Shown here piece by piece: positions 1 to 8,976 of a DNA stretch of 64,000 nucleotides. Made by a program: the position numbers and the translations under genes. Below the pieces are notes generated by a model that had not been told where the DNA came from, ran no database searches, and worked only from the letters and a program-made list of their open reading frames with translations. Source of the stretch: Candidatus Dadabacteria bacterium (GTDB taxonomy: Bacteria > Desulfobacterota_D > UBA1144 > Nemesobacterales > Nemesobacteraceae); contig CATOTB010000001.1 of the NCBI GenBank assembly GCA_951812945.1, positions 1 to 64,000 of the forward strand. Direction: 5' to 3'. How positions within the stretch are numbered: the stretch's first letter is position 1; every line of letters starts with the position of its first letter.

Positions 1-3000
1 CGCCGTACTCTGCCATGCGGTTCCTTGGGCCTTTTAAAAAGCGGTGTTACGAAACCGAACTCAGGAATCAGGTATTTGGGATTCTCGCCGGGCGGCATGT
101 TTGGATCGTTTTCATTCCACTGTGTGAAACTCTGCGCGTCTTCGTATTGGTAGTTGCGGACAGTCCATGTTCTTCCGGTCACCGTTTTCACACCACAAGA
201 TTCCCATTCCCGCTTGTTTGCTACTACTTTTCCACCGGGCGCGTATTCGGCAATTGCCTGGGAGAGATCTCGCTGGAGCGAAACGCCGTATGAACCACCG
301 TTTTCATAACGAATTTCAAGTTCAACGACATCCACTGGAAAACCGTACTTCGGAATCACAGCTTTACGAGAGAGAAAATCCAACGTTTTCTCGCCCGCGA
401 TGGTGTCCTTGCGCTTCTCAAGACCATTCAAGCGTTTATACTCCTTTTTTTTGATGAACTTTTCTATGAGGGCTTCGAGTTCTTGGTAATCCGAGCACAC
501 CTCTTCTTCTACGCGAGCAAGCCGACTTTCCGGTCCCGCGATCTTTTCAATCCAAGAAACACCATTTAGTCCAACCCGGTCATGTACGTTCTCCGGCACA
601 ATTCGGCGCAGAGATTCCCTCAGAGCATCGTTGTTACGGCAGAACCGCTTCAGGTCTGACGCGGCACTAGGCTTGAACCAGTCCGCTACAAGCTCATTCA
701 CATTGCTGAAACGTATCGCGTTTTGCCTGAAGAATTCGGACAAGACGCTAGCGACGATGTGCCGCAAGATGATTTTTTCGTTTGTCATTTGCAGATACGG
801 GGGATGAACTTTCCCTTCAATCATCCGGTCAACCGGATTTTCATAATGGTAAAGATCGTGTGGATTGCGTCGGCAGTAAGTCACCGCCAGTCCCGGGTTC
901 TCCCGCCGTCCGGCGCGTCCGACGCGCTGGATGTAGTTAAACGGTTCCGGCGGCACGTTACGCAAAAACACGGTGTCCAGATCTCCTAGGTCTACTCCGA
1001 CCTCAAACGTAGTCGAAGAGCTTAAAAGATGGATATCCCCGTTTTTGAACCTGTTCTGCCTTTCTCTGGCTTTATCGCTTTTAATCTGCGCAGTATGCTC
1101 CTCTGAACTCAAAATAGGCGGCAAGCCTGCATTTTCGTAAAGAATTCGATAATGGTTCTCTCGAAGATTTTCTTGCTCGGCAGGCAACAGACTGCCGGGG
1201 CAACGGTTTCTGGGACAGATGCCACGAATGTTATGAGCGGTCAAGGTGGCACACGTACCGCACTCCCAGACCTCGTCGGGCTCGGCTAGCTTGACCCGAA
1301 CCCAGCGTGGATTGAGTTGAAAGGTCCCGTTGCTTCTTCCTGGCAAAAGAACGGGTTCGTTCGTATCAGATCTGAACGTATCCCACACATCTTTTGCCAG
1401 TTCTATTGCGGCGGAATTTTTTTGATCATCGGATAGACCGCTGGTTTCCAAGAGCCTGCTCAGGAAATGTTTTACGAGAGTGGATTGAGGAGCACCCCAC
1501 TCAGAGACATTTTGGCGCCTACGTGGCGCCGTTCGACTGTAAGCTCGAGGCGGCAAGGACGACACCTCGCCCCATGCCGGTGTTGACACATCTTCCGTCA
1601 GGCTCATAGCACGGCGCAGGCGAAACTCATCCAGAAGATATCCGATAAGGCTGCGTGCCTCTGAGTCCTTAAGTTCCCAAGGTGCTTGTCGCATTGTATC
1701 CGGGAACCTCAGATCATTGGGAATTCTGACGAACCACCTGATCAAGCCGACCCCGCTCAAGGACAGCCTTTTTTCTTCCGTCAATACCTCGCGAAAGATT
1801 GAAGTCAGCACTCGCCTGTTTTTCTGCTCTCTGGTATCCGCCACCCTGAACAGTCCGGCCTGTTCCCACTGCTTGAACAGCCGGTTTCTCAAGTCGTCGA
1901 TGGATAAGCCTTCGGGGTCGATTGAGCCCGCTTTGATCGCTTTTAGTATCAGATTACGGTCGCGAAGTTTTTCATAAGAATCTTCCGCGTACCAAGCAAA
2001 AAAAGCCGCTTCCTGACGGCTGTCGGCAAACGCCAGCACCCTGCGTCTTTCTTCCGGCAGCAGTTCGTGCAACGCAGTAGCGATAACGGCATTGGGAGCA
2101 TCCGAACCATGGACGATTTCCTGAACTGGGTCTCCGATGCCGCCCCGCTGATAACCGCAGGTTCCGCATTCCTTCAATTGGTCGGAGTTGCCCGCGTGGG
2201 ACTCACACTTTCTCACACGAACCATCGCTTCGCAACCGCACTCCAAGTCAGACGCGGAGAGCATTCCGCACCGCCTGCACAGAAACTCATCCCCGTCCTC
2301 CGACGGAAGGTAGTAGTCCACCCCGAAATCGAAGTGGCTGGGGTCACGCACCGCTTCTTCCAGCTTTCCGTCACGCTTCCGCCCAACGTAGTAATGTTGC
2401 CCGCACTCGCGACACAGAGCGATTTCCAAAGGCATGGCTTTTGAACCCCCATCCCCGTTTTCACTTTTACGGTTGAGTACCACAATGTCTTCACCGTTTC
2501 TATGAACCAGAAACGCCCCTTCAAGAGCGCGTAGAAATGCGTGGTAGCGACCCGGGGATCCATCAGCAGCTGACTTCCGCAACTGTCCAAAAATAATGCC
2601 AGCCGCCGAAAAAGACTCCCCGAAAAGTTCCTCTCCAAACTTAGCAATCACTTTTTTATCTTCCTCGCTTTGCCCTGAAGAGATGGTCGCGCTGGTGGCT
2701 ATGCACCGGAAAGAGTTCCGTCTTCCACCCATACGCAAACGCTGCTTCAGACGACGGATCAGCATTCCTATCTCCATTCCCTTGGCACCCCGGTACTGAT
2801 GCGCCTCGTCAAGCACGATAAACTGCCAGTGCACTCCACGGTCACCATCAAACAAGGGACTGTCGTCGGGGCGGATAAGCAGGTACTCAAGCATGGAGTA
2901 ATTGGTCAACAGTATGTGGGGCGGCGTATTCCGCATCTGCTTGCGGAAGACGAGTTCCCCGGTCAAACGCTCTTCCACTTTTAAAGCCGCATTACGCCAT

Positions 3001-3581
3001 GTGTCTCGGGCGTCCTCTGGGGTCTGACCGATATATTGGCCAAACGTCGGTTTAAATCCCGACGCAGCTTCGCGCAAATCTTCGCAGATTTTTCCAAGGC
3101 GCTCGCGCTGATCGTTTGCAAGGGCGTTCATCGGGTAAAGGATCATGGCCCGAACGCCCGGCTGCCCGAGTTCTCCTGAAAGATGCTGACGGTACAGTTC
3201 AAACAAAATCGGGTAGAGGAAACTCTCGGTCTTGCCACTTGCGGTACCGGTAGCAACAACGATGTTCTGACTTTCAAGATGGGCTGCACGGACGGCACGC
3301 TCCTGATGCATGTACAACGGCCTGTCGATCAGCGCCGGAATAAGGCCCTCTGCGACGCCCGGAAAACACTCGCGCGCCAGTTCCTTCGCTTCCAGCCCGG
3401 TTTCAAAGCTCCGGGGCTGTTCAGGAAACGGCCCCTTGAGTAGGCGCTCTTCCTCCCGCAAAGCGGCTTGGAAAGAAGCCCTAAGCTTCGGTTCTTTGAA
3501 GAAAAAAGAAGTTCTCAGGTAATTTTCATAACGTTGCCGAATCTTCTCGGGCCACTTTTGTATTTCGCTTGAGTCAGACAT
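1..3581 (-). CDS. Large DEAH-box helicase, DruE/DUF1998 class (3' end beyond window)
   Basis: An open frame of 1,193 codons runs from an ATG at 3581 to base 1 without a stop, so the C-terminus lies outside the window. Visible motifs in order: Walker A ATGTASGKTES (about residue 110), DEAH in VLDEAHQYRG (about residue 260), motif III SATI, a cysteine-rich block (CRECG, CRRCG, CGTCG), a second zinc-finger-like cluster CGTCA...CPRNRC, and the helicase C motifs FEVGVDLGDLD and QRVGRAGRR. The text near the edge (YGFPVDVVEL) is of the kind that precedes a DUF1998/MZB domain in these proteins. The ATG overlaps the upstream gene's stop by 8 bases, so the two are translationally coupled. The family includes DruE of Druantia and other phage-defence helicases. 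The helicase call is firm; the Druantia assignment is inferred from size and partner. Confidence 0.9.
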   Translation of the reverse strand, partial: MSDSSEIQKWPEKIRQRYENYLRTSFFFKEPKLRASFQAALREEERLLKGPFPEQPRSFETGLEAKELARECFPGVAEGLIPALIDRPLYMHQERAVRAAHLESQNIVVATGTASGKTESFLYPILFELYRQHLSGELGQPGVRAMILYPMNALANDQRERLGKICEDLREAASGFKPTFGQYIGQTPEDARDTWRNAALKVEERLTGELVFRKQMRNTPPHILLTNYSMLEYLLIRPDDSPLFDGDRGVHWQFIVLDEAHQYRGAKGMEIGMLIRRLKQRLRMGGRRNSFRCIATSATISSGQSEEDKKVIAKFGEELFGESFSAAGIIFGQLRKSAADGSPGRYHAFLRALEGAFLVHRNGEDIVVLNRKSENGDGGSKAMPLEIALCRECGQHYYVGRKRDGKLEEAVRDPSHFDFGVDYYLPSEDGDEFLCRRCGMLSASDLECGCEAMVRVRKCESHAGNSDQLKECGTCGYQRGGIGDPVQEIVHGSDAPNAVIATALHELLPEERRRVLAFADSRQEAAFFAWYAEDSYEKLRDRNLILKAIKAGSIDPEGLSIDDLRNRLFKQWEQAGLFRVADTREQKNRRVLTSIFREVLTEEKRLSLSGVGLIRWFVRIPNDLRFPDTMRQAPWELKDSEARSLIGYLLDEFRLRRAMSLTEDVSTPAWGEVSSLPPRAYSRTAPRRRQNVSEWGAPQSTLVKHFLSRLLETSGLSDDQKNSAAIELAKDVWDTFRSDTNEPVLLPGRSNGTFQLNPRWVRVKLAEPDEVWECGTCATLTAHNIRGICPRNRCPGSLLPAEQENLRENHYRILYENAGLPPILSSEEHTAQIKSDKARERQNRFKNGDIHLLSSSTTFEVGVDLGDLDTVFLRNVPPEPFNYIQRVGRAGRRENPGLAVTYCRRNPHDLYHYENPVDRMIEGKVHPPYLQMTNEKIILRHIVASVLSEFFRQNAIRFSNVNELVADWFKPSAASDLKRFCRNNDALRESLRRIVPENVHDRVGLNGVSWIEKIAGPESRLARVEEEVCSDYQELEALIEKFIKKKEYKRLNGLEKRKDTIAGEKTLDFLSRKAVIPKYGFPVDVVELEIRYENGGSYGVSLQRDLSQAIAEYAPGGKVVANKREWESCGVKTVTGRTWTVRNYQYEDAQSFTQWNENDPNMPPGENPKYLIPEFGFVTPLFKRPKEPHGRVR

Positions 3582-6429
3582 TGATCAATCTTCCTATCGT
3601 AACTATGTTGGCCTCATGTGTGCTGCGTCGGTTTTTATCTACAGGTATGGACCGAGGCGACACATCAGCTGGCTTCAAGCCCGAAGCTCGAAGCTCACCT
3701 AGGCTGAACCCCTTGCCATTTCTCCATCCTCCACCACTGCTTCTTACCCGGGCAACCGGCTTCTCGCCAGTACGCGGCAGTAAGTTCATCGTAACGGACC
3801 TCGTTACACCATCCATTCCAGAAGTCGTGAGCCTGGGCGTGTAGGTAGTGGTTTCGGTTGGCGCGATCTCGAGAGCGCCGTCGGGTTCAACAGCCCCGAT
3901 TCCAGGATCCATGACAACACCGCATGTCTCCGCGTTTCGGGTTTTCCAACGCAGCATCACTTTTTCTCCGGCACTTGCCACCGCCGGTACACAGGTAAAG
4001 GAAATTATCACTGGCACTGGGTCAGCGGAGACACGTATGAGCGTTAGCACGGAATCCCCACATTGCACGCTTAGCAAAGCATCTTCGTTCAGCCGCCGGT
4101 CTATCTGCGAGTAGTCAACAAAATCAGAAAGTGGGATTCCGGTGCCGTCTTTCTCCTTTATTTGAAACCGATATACCTGATCCCGCTCGTCATCAAACCC
4201 GACGTTGACCGATCTTATTCGCCGCGGCAATCGCAACCGTATCGCCGCGTTTGAACGGGCCTCATCACGAAATTCCTGCCGCGTCATGAGAAATGACGTG
4301 TCACGCCACTCACCGGGTTCGCACCCATCCCGCTCAAGTCTCCACCAGACGCGCGGAAGATCAAGCGCGACATCAACGCTCCCGGAATCTGATTCAAGCC
4401 TGCATGATATGCGGTCCGCATCAGGGTTCGGCGCGATGACCAGATCGTCCTGCCGTACATTAATGTGTCTTGCCCGCTCCGGCAAGTTCGGGATAATAAC
4501 GGCGCCGTCAATCCCGACAAATCGGACCATAGCAGAAGAATGTCCTTCAGAGGACGGCACAAGCAAGGTGTTTTCGGTATACCGCTCACCGTTTACCAAT
4601 ATCTCCCACAGGTCGCGCAAGTATCGGAATTCGCCGCTTTCCAGCCGCTTTGCTCTGGCATTGAAAACACGGATAAAAAACCTTCCCTGCCTGTCTTCAA
4701 GTACATCAGCGAGAGCTCGCTCAGTTGGCTTAAAGTTCTTGCCTCTCCATCCGTCTTTTCTCTCCTCGCCGACCCGCACCCACTCGATATCGGGATTGAC
4801 GATCAGCGCTAAAGCAGGTCCAACGAATAATTCTCCCTCCTCGGAATCATCGAAGATTCGCTCACCTTCAAGTTCGAAACTGTTGGAGAATGAAAATCCA
4901 TATTCTTCAAACCTGCCGATATCTTCTATCGGCTCGTCTCCGTTTCGAAAGAAATAATGCGCCACAAAATTCTGATCAGCGCATCCTTCCTGCTCAACAG
5001 GAACATGTCCCGCACGTTTCCAGTCACTTGGTACGATAACGATGAAATATCCCTTCGTGATGCCGCCGACCCTGCGACCATCGCCCGTCCAGTCCTTTCT
5101 TAACTTGAAGACCAAAGGTTCGCCGTCAAATATCGAAAACTCTTCTTGCTCATCCCCGTCAAAAACAATTCGTAGCGGACGAGCGTACGACTCAAGACCG
5201 CATTGGCCATCTGCCATGTTCATAGACTTGCCGTCCTGACGCACTTCCACGATACGGCATTCGTCATCCGCTGACAGAACCACCTCCCACTGCCACGCTG
5301 AACCGGGAGCCCTTCGGCAGATCAGTTCCGGGTGGGAAACCAGCGGATGCCCTTGCGCCGGAGGTCGCGGTGTCGATTCCTGTCGCCGGACCTGAGAAGT
5401 CCGCCTAGGTCCTATACCGCGCGGAATCTTTTTTCTTGACTTCTTCGGTTCAGAAGGCATTTCAGTTGAGCCTGTTGACGATAAACTGCTCTCGCCGGCA
5501 TTAGAATGCTGGACATCCGGATTATCGTCAGCAGTTTGTTTGGAGGACAAATCCGTCTCCTCAAACGTATCTTCGGCAGGGTCGAGGTGAGTCTCACTTG
5601 ATCCGCGATAATGTGATGCGGGAAATTCAGAATCCTTGTAACTCAGGTCTTCTGTATCTTCTCCCGCAACCTTATCGGATTCGAAAGACTCGTCGCTACC
5701 GAGGGATGGCTGTTCAACCGGCGCTTCGTGTAAAGCGCCATCCTGATCATCCGCGGCGCGAAAATCGTCGTTCCGATCACCCTCAACATGAAAATTGCCG
5801 TTTCGAGACCCGCCCGATACGGTTTCTTGCAAGTCTGTAGAATTTCCCGATGATTCCCACCAAGGAGCATCGCCCTCGGCATCATCTGCCGCCGCCGTAG
5901 CTTCTCCCGCTGTTGAGGATTCACCCGTGTCAAGTTGTTCCGGCTTGACCGACGGTTCGAGCGGCGAACGGAAAATCCAAGACGCGTCTTCCGGAGAACC
6001 AACGGGGGTCTCGTCTGATCCGCGATAGTCTGACGCAGGGAATCCGGATTCCTTGGGGTCAGACTCGTTTATACCTTCTCCTTTAACCTTACCGGATTCG
6101 AAAGACTCACCTCCAGCAAGAGATAGTTGCTCGGTCGGCGCTTCACGCAAAGCGCCATCTCGACCGTCCGTAGCGTGAAGATTTTCGTCCCGAGACTCGC
6201 CCCATACGGTCCCCTGCGAGTCTGAAGAACCTTCTGATGATTCCCTCTGAAAAACATTATCCGAAAGATTGTTTGCTGTCGCCGTGGTTTCTCCCTTCGT
6301 TGAGGATCCACCCGGGTCGGGCTGTTTTTGTTCAATCGAGGGGACGGGCACCGGCCGGGAACCGCTTAGCGTTAACCACAGACCACGAGCCATTGCTTGT
6401 ATCATTCGGATTATCTTTCGCAATATCAT
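3574..6429 (-). CDS. Candidate DruH-like partner of the large helicase (951 aa)
   Basis: The function of this 951-residue protein is unknown. Residues 1-330 are acidic, Ser/Glu/Asp-rich and likely disordered, with a diverged tandem repeat (about 33-148 and 163-287). A basic linker (KKSRKKIPRGIGPRRTSQ) leads into a globular, beta-rich region (about 365-820). Residues about 823-906 look like an Ig/PKD-type fold (FTCVPAVASAGEKVMLRWKT then a TETTTYTP strand). The last 45 residues (GKGFSLGELRASGL, then IPVDKNRRSTHEAN) resemble the ribosomal protein L13e motif. No signal peptide or transmembrane segment is evident. It is the first gene of a coupled pair with the helicase, the order seen in Druantia type III (druH then druE). 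That identity is inferred from context and size, not from recognised DruH residues. Confidence 0.85.
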   Translation of the reverse strand: MILRKIIRMIQAMARGLWLTLSGSRPVPVPSIEQKQPDPGGSSTKGETTATANNLSDNVFQRESSEGSSDSQGTVWGESRDENLHATDGRDGALREAPTEQLSLAGGESFESGKVKGEGINESDPKESGFPASDYRGSDETPVGSPEDASWIFRSPLEPSVKPEQLDTGESSTAGEATAAADDAEGDAPWWESSGNSTDLQETVSGGSRNGNFHVEGDRNDDFRAADDQDGALHEAPVEQPSLGSDESFESDKVAGEDTEDLSYKDSEFPASHYRGSSETHLDPAEDTFEETDLSSKQTADDNPDVQHSNAGESSLSSTGSTEMPSEPKKSRKKIPRGIGPRRTSQVRRQESTPRPPAQGHPLVSHPELICRRAPGSAWQWEVVLSADDECRIVEVRQDGKSMNMADGQCGLESYARPLRIVFDGDEQEEFSIFDGEPLVFKLRKDWTGDGRRVGGITKGYFIVIVPSDWKRAGHVPVEQEGCADQNFVAHYFFRNGDEPIEDIGRFEEYGFSFSNSFELEGERIFDDSEEGELFVGPALALIVNPDIEWVRVGEERKDGWRGKNFKPTERALADVLEDRQGRFFIRVFNARAKRLESGEFRYLRDLWEILVNGERYTENTLLVPSSEGHSSAMVRFVGIDGAVIIPNLPERARHINVRQDDLVIAPNPDADRISCRLESDSGSVDVALDLPRVWWRLERDGCEPGEWRDTSFLMTRQEFRDEARSNAAIRLRLPRRIRSVNVGFDDERDQVYRFQIKEKDGTGIPLSDFVDYSQIDRRLNEDALLSVQCGDSVLTLIRVSADPVPVIISFTCVPAVASAGEKVMLRWKTRNAETCGVVMDPGIGAVEPDGALEIAPTETTTYTPRLTTSGMDGVTRSVTMNLLPRTGEKPVARVRSSGGGWRNGKGFSLGELRASGLKPADVSPRSIPVDKNRRSTHEANIVTIGRLINV

Positions 6430-6551
6430 TATCGTTCACTCCGCTCCATTAAATAATGCCCAAGTGCGACACTGTAAGGCGATAAAGACTTCTTAGTCCT
6501 AAGATATGGTATGATTTTTAAGTTAAGTTTGCAACTTATAGAAGCCTCAAG
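6430..6551. promoter_or_regulatory. Divergent promoter region with two inverted repeats
   Basis: This is the 122-base gap between the divergently transcribed helicase pair and the nuclease-helicase gene. It holds a perfect 6-3-6 inverted repeat TAAGTT-tgc-AACTTA at 6524-6538, just upstream of the start codon at 6552, and a second one, CTTAG-tc-CTAAG, at 6492-6503. A TATGAT -10-like box for the plus-strand gene lies at 6510-6515 between them. The repeats fit operators of a dimeric repressor, but no regulator gene is adjacent. Confidence 0.4.
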
Positions 6552-8510
6552 ATGATTGAAATTTTAGGCAACACCAAGGGGAGTGAATACAAGGCAGCGG
6601 AAAAGCTGAAAACACTGTTTCTGGATATCTGGCCCGATCTTGGCAAGAGCAGAGATGATCGACTCGTGATCTTTGTCGGATACATGATGCACGATGCAAG
6701 GGTAAAAGATATCGACTTGGTTATCGCAGGCGATTTTGCTGATAACCGAACCGTTCAATTTCCTGGGCGGGGCGGTTCACAAAAAACTTTCAAAGTAAAA
6801 AAATTCGTAATAGTAGTAGAGGTTAAAGGGCATGACCCGCGACATGTTAAATTCTCGGGCGGAAACGCCTTTGTAAAATATTCCGACAGTCAAGATTGGG
6901 GTTCTGCCACTGACCAAAGCAGGGGTCAGCTTCATTCTTTCATAACGCACCTAAAATCCAAGCAGATAGACAGTTTATTCGTAAGCAACTTGATATTTTT
7001 TACGCAGCTTGAGCACTCCGACTTGCCCGACGACGGGCTCGGCAATTTCATTGCGTCAACCACGCCAATCGAAAAAATCCTGTACAACGCACACACCCAG
7101 TTCGCCACATACAAAAACAAGCAGCCGGATGAAATCACCATGGCTTACACGAGTGACGATTATTGCCTCAATGACCTGTATAAAATTATGGAAGAAATAC
7201 ATCCAACACCTCTGGACAGACGCAGGATGGATCAGATCGCAAGCGCCCATTGGAGAAGGCAATGGCTGGAGGATATCGGCAAGAAGCAAATTATAATCAG
7301 GGGGCGGGCAGGGACAGGGAAAACGGTCGCGCTCATGCAGCTGGCTGATCATGCTTTTCGTATACACAATAAACGTTCATTGCTGATCACGTACAATCTG
7401 GCTCTGGTAGCAGACTTAAACCGCCTGAAAGGACTGATGGGCATCCCGGACGGCCTCACAGCCGGCGGTATTTCGATATCGACAATACATTCCCTGATCG
7501 GAAAACTGACACGCAAAATGGGTATAAACAGCAACGATTTTTACAACCGCTTTGAGGACATCAAAAATGAAATTCTAGACCATGTCAGACAAGAGTCCGT
7601 AACGCAGGAAGACGTGGAGGAGTACAGAAGATCTTCTCCGCGGGACTTTCGCTTCGACGTGGTTTTCGTTGACGAAGGTCAGGACTGGCCGGATAACGAG
7701 ATTGAGATATTGAGGTGGTTGTTCGGTCTGAAAAATATCGTTGTGGCAGATGGAGTGGATCAGTATGTGAGAACCCGGACAGGTTCTCGCCCAGATAATG
7801 GCAATGGTTGGGATCGAGGACTAGAATCTGACGCTTTTGTTCGCCGTAACTTGCGTAAGGGCGTACGCATGAAAAATAATCTGGCGGTGTTTATGGCCGA
7901 TGTAGCTTGGCATGTTTTTAAGCTCGACAAATGGGACGTAGACCCAAACGACAAAGCTGTTGGAGGGCGCGTACTGGTTCTTGAAGGTGATCTGGCTTCG
8001 CGACCGGATGTTTATAAGGAATTATATGCACAGGCACGGGACGAAGGCAATTTTCCAATAGATATGCTGGCTTGTGTGCCTCCCTATATGGTTGACGGAT
8101 CAAAAGAATGCTCGGTAGTAGGGGAAAATTACAGGAATGCCGGAATAGAATGCTGGGATGCGTGCTCGGATAGAGTCCGGAAGGAGATTCTGCCAAGCAA
8201 AGAGACGGTTCGGATTGTACAGTATCAGTCCAGTCGAGGGTTGGAGGGTTGGACAGTCTTTTTATTCCGCTTTGACAAGTTCTGGGACCTTAAATATCAA
8301 GAGGGATTGAAAGAGGGGGAATCACTTAGAGATATGTTCCCCGAAGATTATGCCCGCAGATACGCGGGACAATGGATGATGATTCCGATGTCGAGGGCAA
8401 TTGATACGCTTGTAATCAATTTAGGACACGAGGACAGCGCGATCAAGAATGATCTGCTGAGAATACATAAAAAAGGGGAACACGACTGTATTGAGTGGCG
8501 AAAACTGTAA
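6552..8510 (+). CDS. Nuclease-SF1 helicase fusion, Nhi-like (652 aa)
   Basis: The N-terminal part carries a NERD/PD-(D/E)xK-type nuclease core: DIDLVI (D55) and VVEVKGH (E90, K92). A UvrD/Rep-type superfamily 1 helicase follows: Walker A GRAGTGKT at 251-258, Walker B FVDEGQDW at 372-379, a motif V region SSRGLEGWTV and a motif VI-like PMSRAIDTLVI near the C-terminus. All core motifs look intact. A single protein joining a nuclease to an SF1 helicase is the layout of the staphylococcal Nhi immunity protein and of other NERD-helicases, and its place in a defence island fits an anti-phage role. It is divergent from the helicase pair on its left. The nuclease-helicase call is firm; the defence role is inferred. 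Confidence 0.85.
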   Translation: MIEILGNTKGSEYKAAEKLKTLFLDIWPDLGKSRDDRLVIFVGYMMHDARVKDIDLVIAGDFADNRTVQFPGRGGSQKTFKVKKFVIVVEVKGHDPRHVKFSGGNAFVKYSDSQDWGSATDQSRGQLHSFITHLKSKQIDSLFVSNLIFFTQLEHSDLPDDGLGNFIASTTPIEKILYNAHTQFATYKNKQPDEITMAYTSDDYCLNDLYKIMEEIHPTPLDRRRMDQIASAHWRRQWLEDIGKKQIIIRGRAGTGKTVALMQLADHAFRIHNKRSLLITYNLALVADLNRLKGLMGIPDGLTAGGISISTIHSLIGKLTRKMGINSNDFYNRFEDIKNEILDHVRQESVTQEDVEEYRRSSPRDFRFDVVFVDEGQDWPDNEIEILRWLFGLKNIVVADGVDQYVRTRTGSRPDNGNGWDRGLESDAFVRRNLRKGVRMKNNLAVFMADVAWHVFKLDKWDVDPNDKAVGGRVLVLEGDLASRPDVYKELYAQARDEGNFPIDMLACVPPYMVDGSKECSVVGENYRNAGIECWDACSDRVRKEILPSKETVRIVQYQSSRGLEGWTVFLFRFDKFWDLKYQEGLKEGESLRDMFPEDYARRYAGQWMMIPMSRAIDTLVINLGHEDSAIKNDLLRIHKKGEHDCIEWRKL

Positions 8511-8512
8511 CA

Positions 8513-8560
8513 GAAGTGGATCCCAAAATTTGGACAACACGTTAAGTGTATTTAGCAAAA
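8513..8560. repeat. IS3-family-like terminal sequence (remnant)
   Basis: The stretch starts GAAGTGGATCCCAAAATT and continues TGGACAACACGTTAAGTGTA, like the ends of many IS3-family elements. No transposase reading frame follows. A diverged copy of about 70% identity by eye lies at 13381-13427, and its first 20 bases recur at 15151-15170. It is read as a solo insertion-sequence end. Confidence 0.35.
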
Positions 8561-8774
8561 GATGGCGCTCTCCATTGTGTGGAAAAAGATTATATTCCTC
8601 AACCCATATTCTTGATAGCTCTGTCTACAGGACTGTAGTCCGCAGAGAGCAAGTCATATTCCCGGCCATTAAGCGAATGGGTTGTCATGATTGACGCGGC
8701 AGATTCCGATTGACGTGAGTTTTTCGAGAAATCCGCCAGTTTGTTTAAACCGCTTGGGGAAGTGGAAAACATAT

Positions 8775-8948
8775 ATGCTGAAAATAGTCGAATACGGAGA
8801 ATTGCCTCTGGATGATCTCATGACAAGAAAGGGATTGACCCGCATGTCGGAAGCCAGCAGGGACATTGAAGAACTGGCTGACAGCATCAGAGCACAGGGG
8901 CTGCCGCGACTAATAGTCGTATGTGAATCGGAAGCACGGCCGGAGTAA
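8775..8948 (+). pseudogene. ParB-like N-terminal fragment (57 aa)
   Basis: The frame encodes 57 residues; IEELADSIRAQGLPRLIVV matches the first conserved strand-helix of the ParB/sulfiredoxin-like nuclease domain. It stops before the GERR-type active-site segment that defines the domain. No strong ribosome binding site precedes the ATG. It ends 28 bases before mcrB and keeps the same strand. Most likely it is a decayed remnant of a ParB-domain protein, but it could be a small regulator co-transcribed with mcrBC. Confidence 0.45.
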
Positions 8949-8976
8949 TTAACGATATAAAAAAAGAGGTGTTGCC

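Noticed and set aside
4205-4957. 250-codon plus-strand frame opposite the DruH-like gene
   Set aside because: Long but Ser/Arg-rich shadow of the minus-strand gene with no domain features.
8491-8694. 67-codon open frame after the nuclease-helicase
   Set aside because: It starts inside the previous gene and runs through the IS3-like end; its translation has no protein-like pattern.
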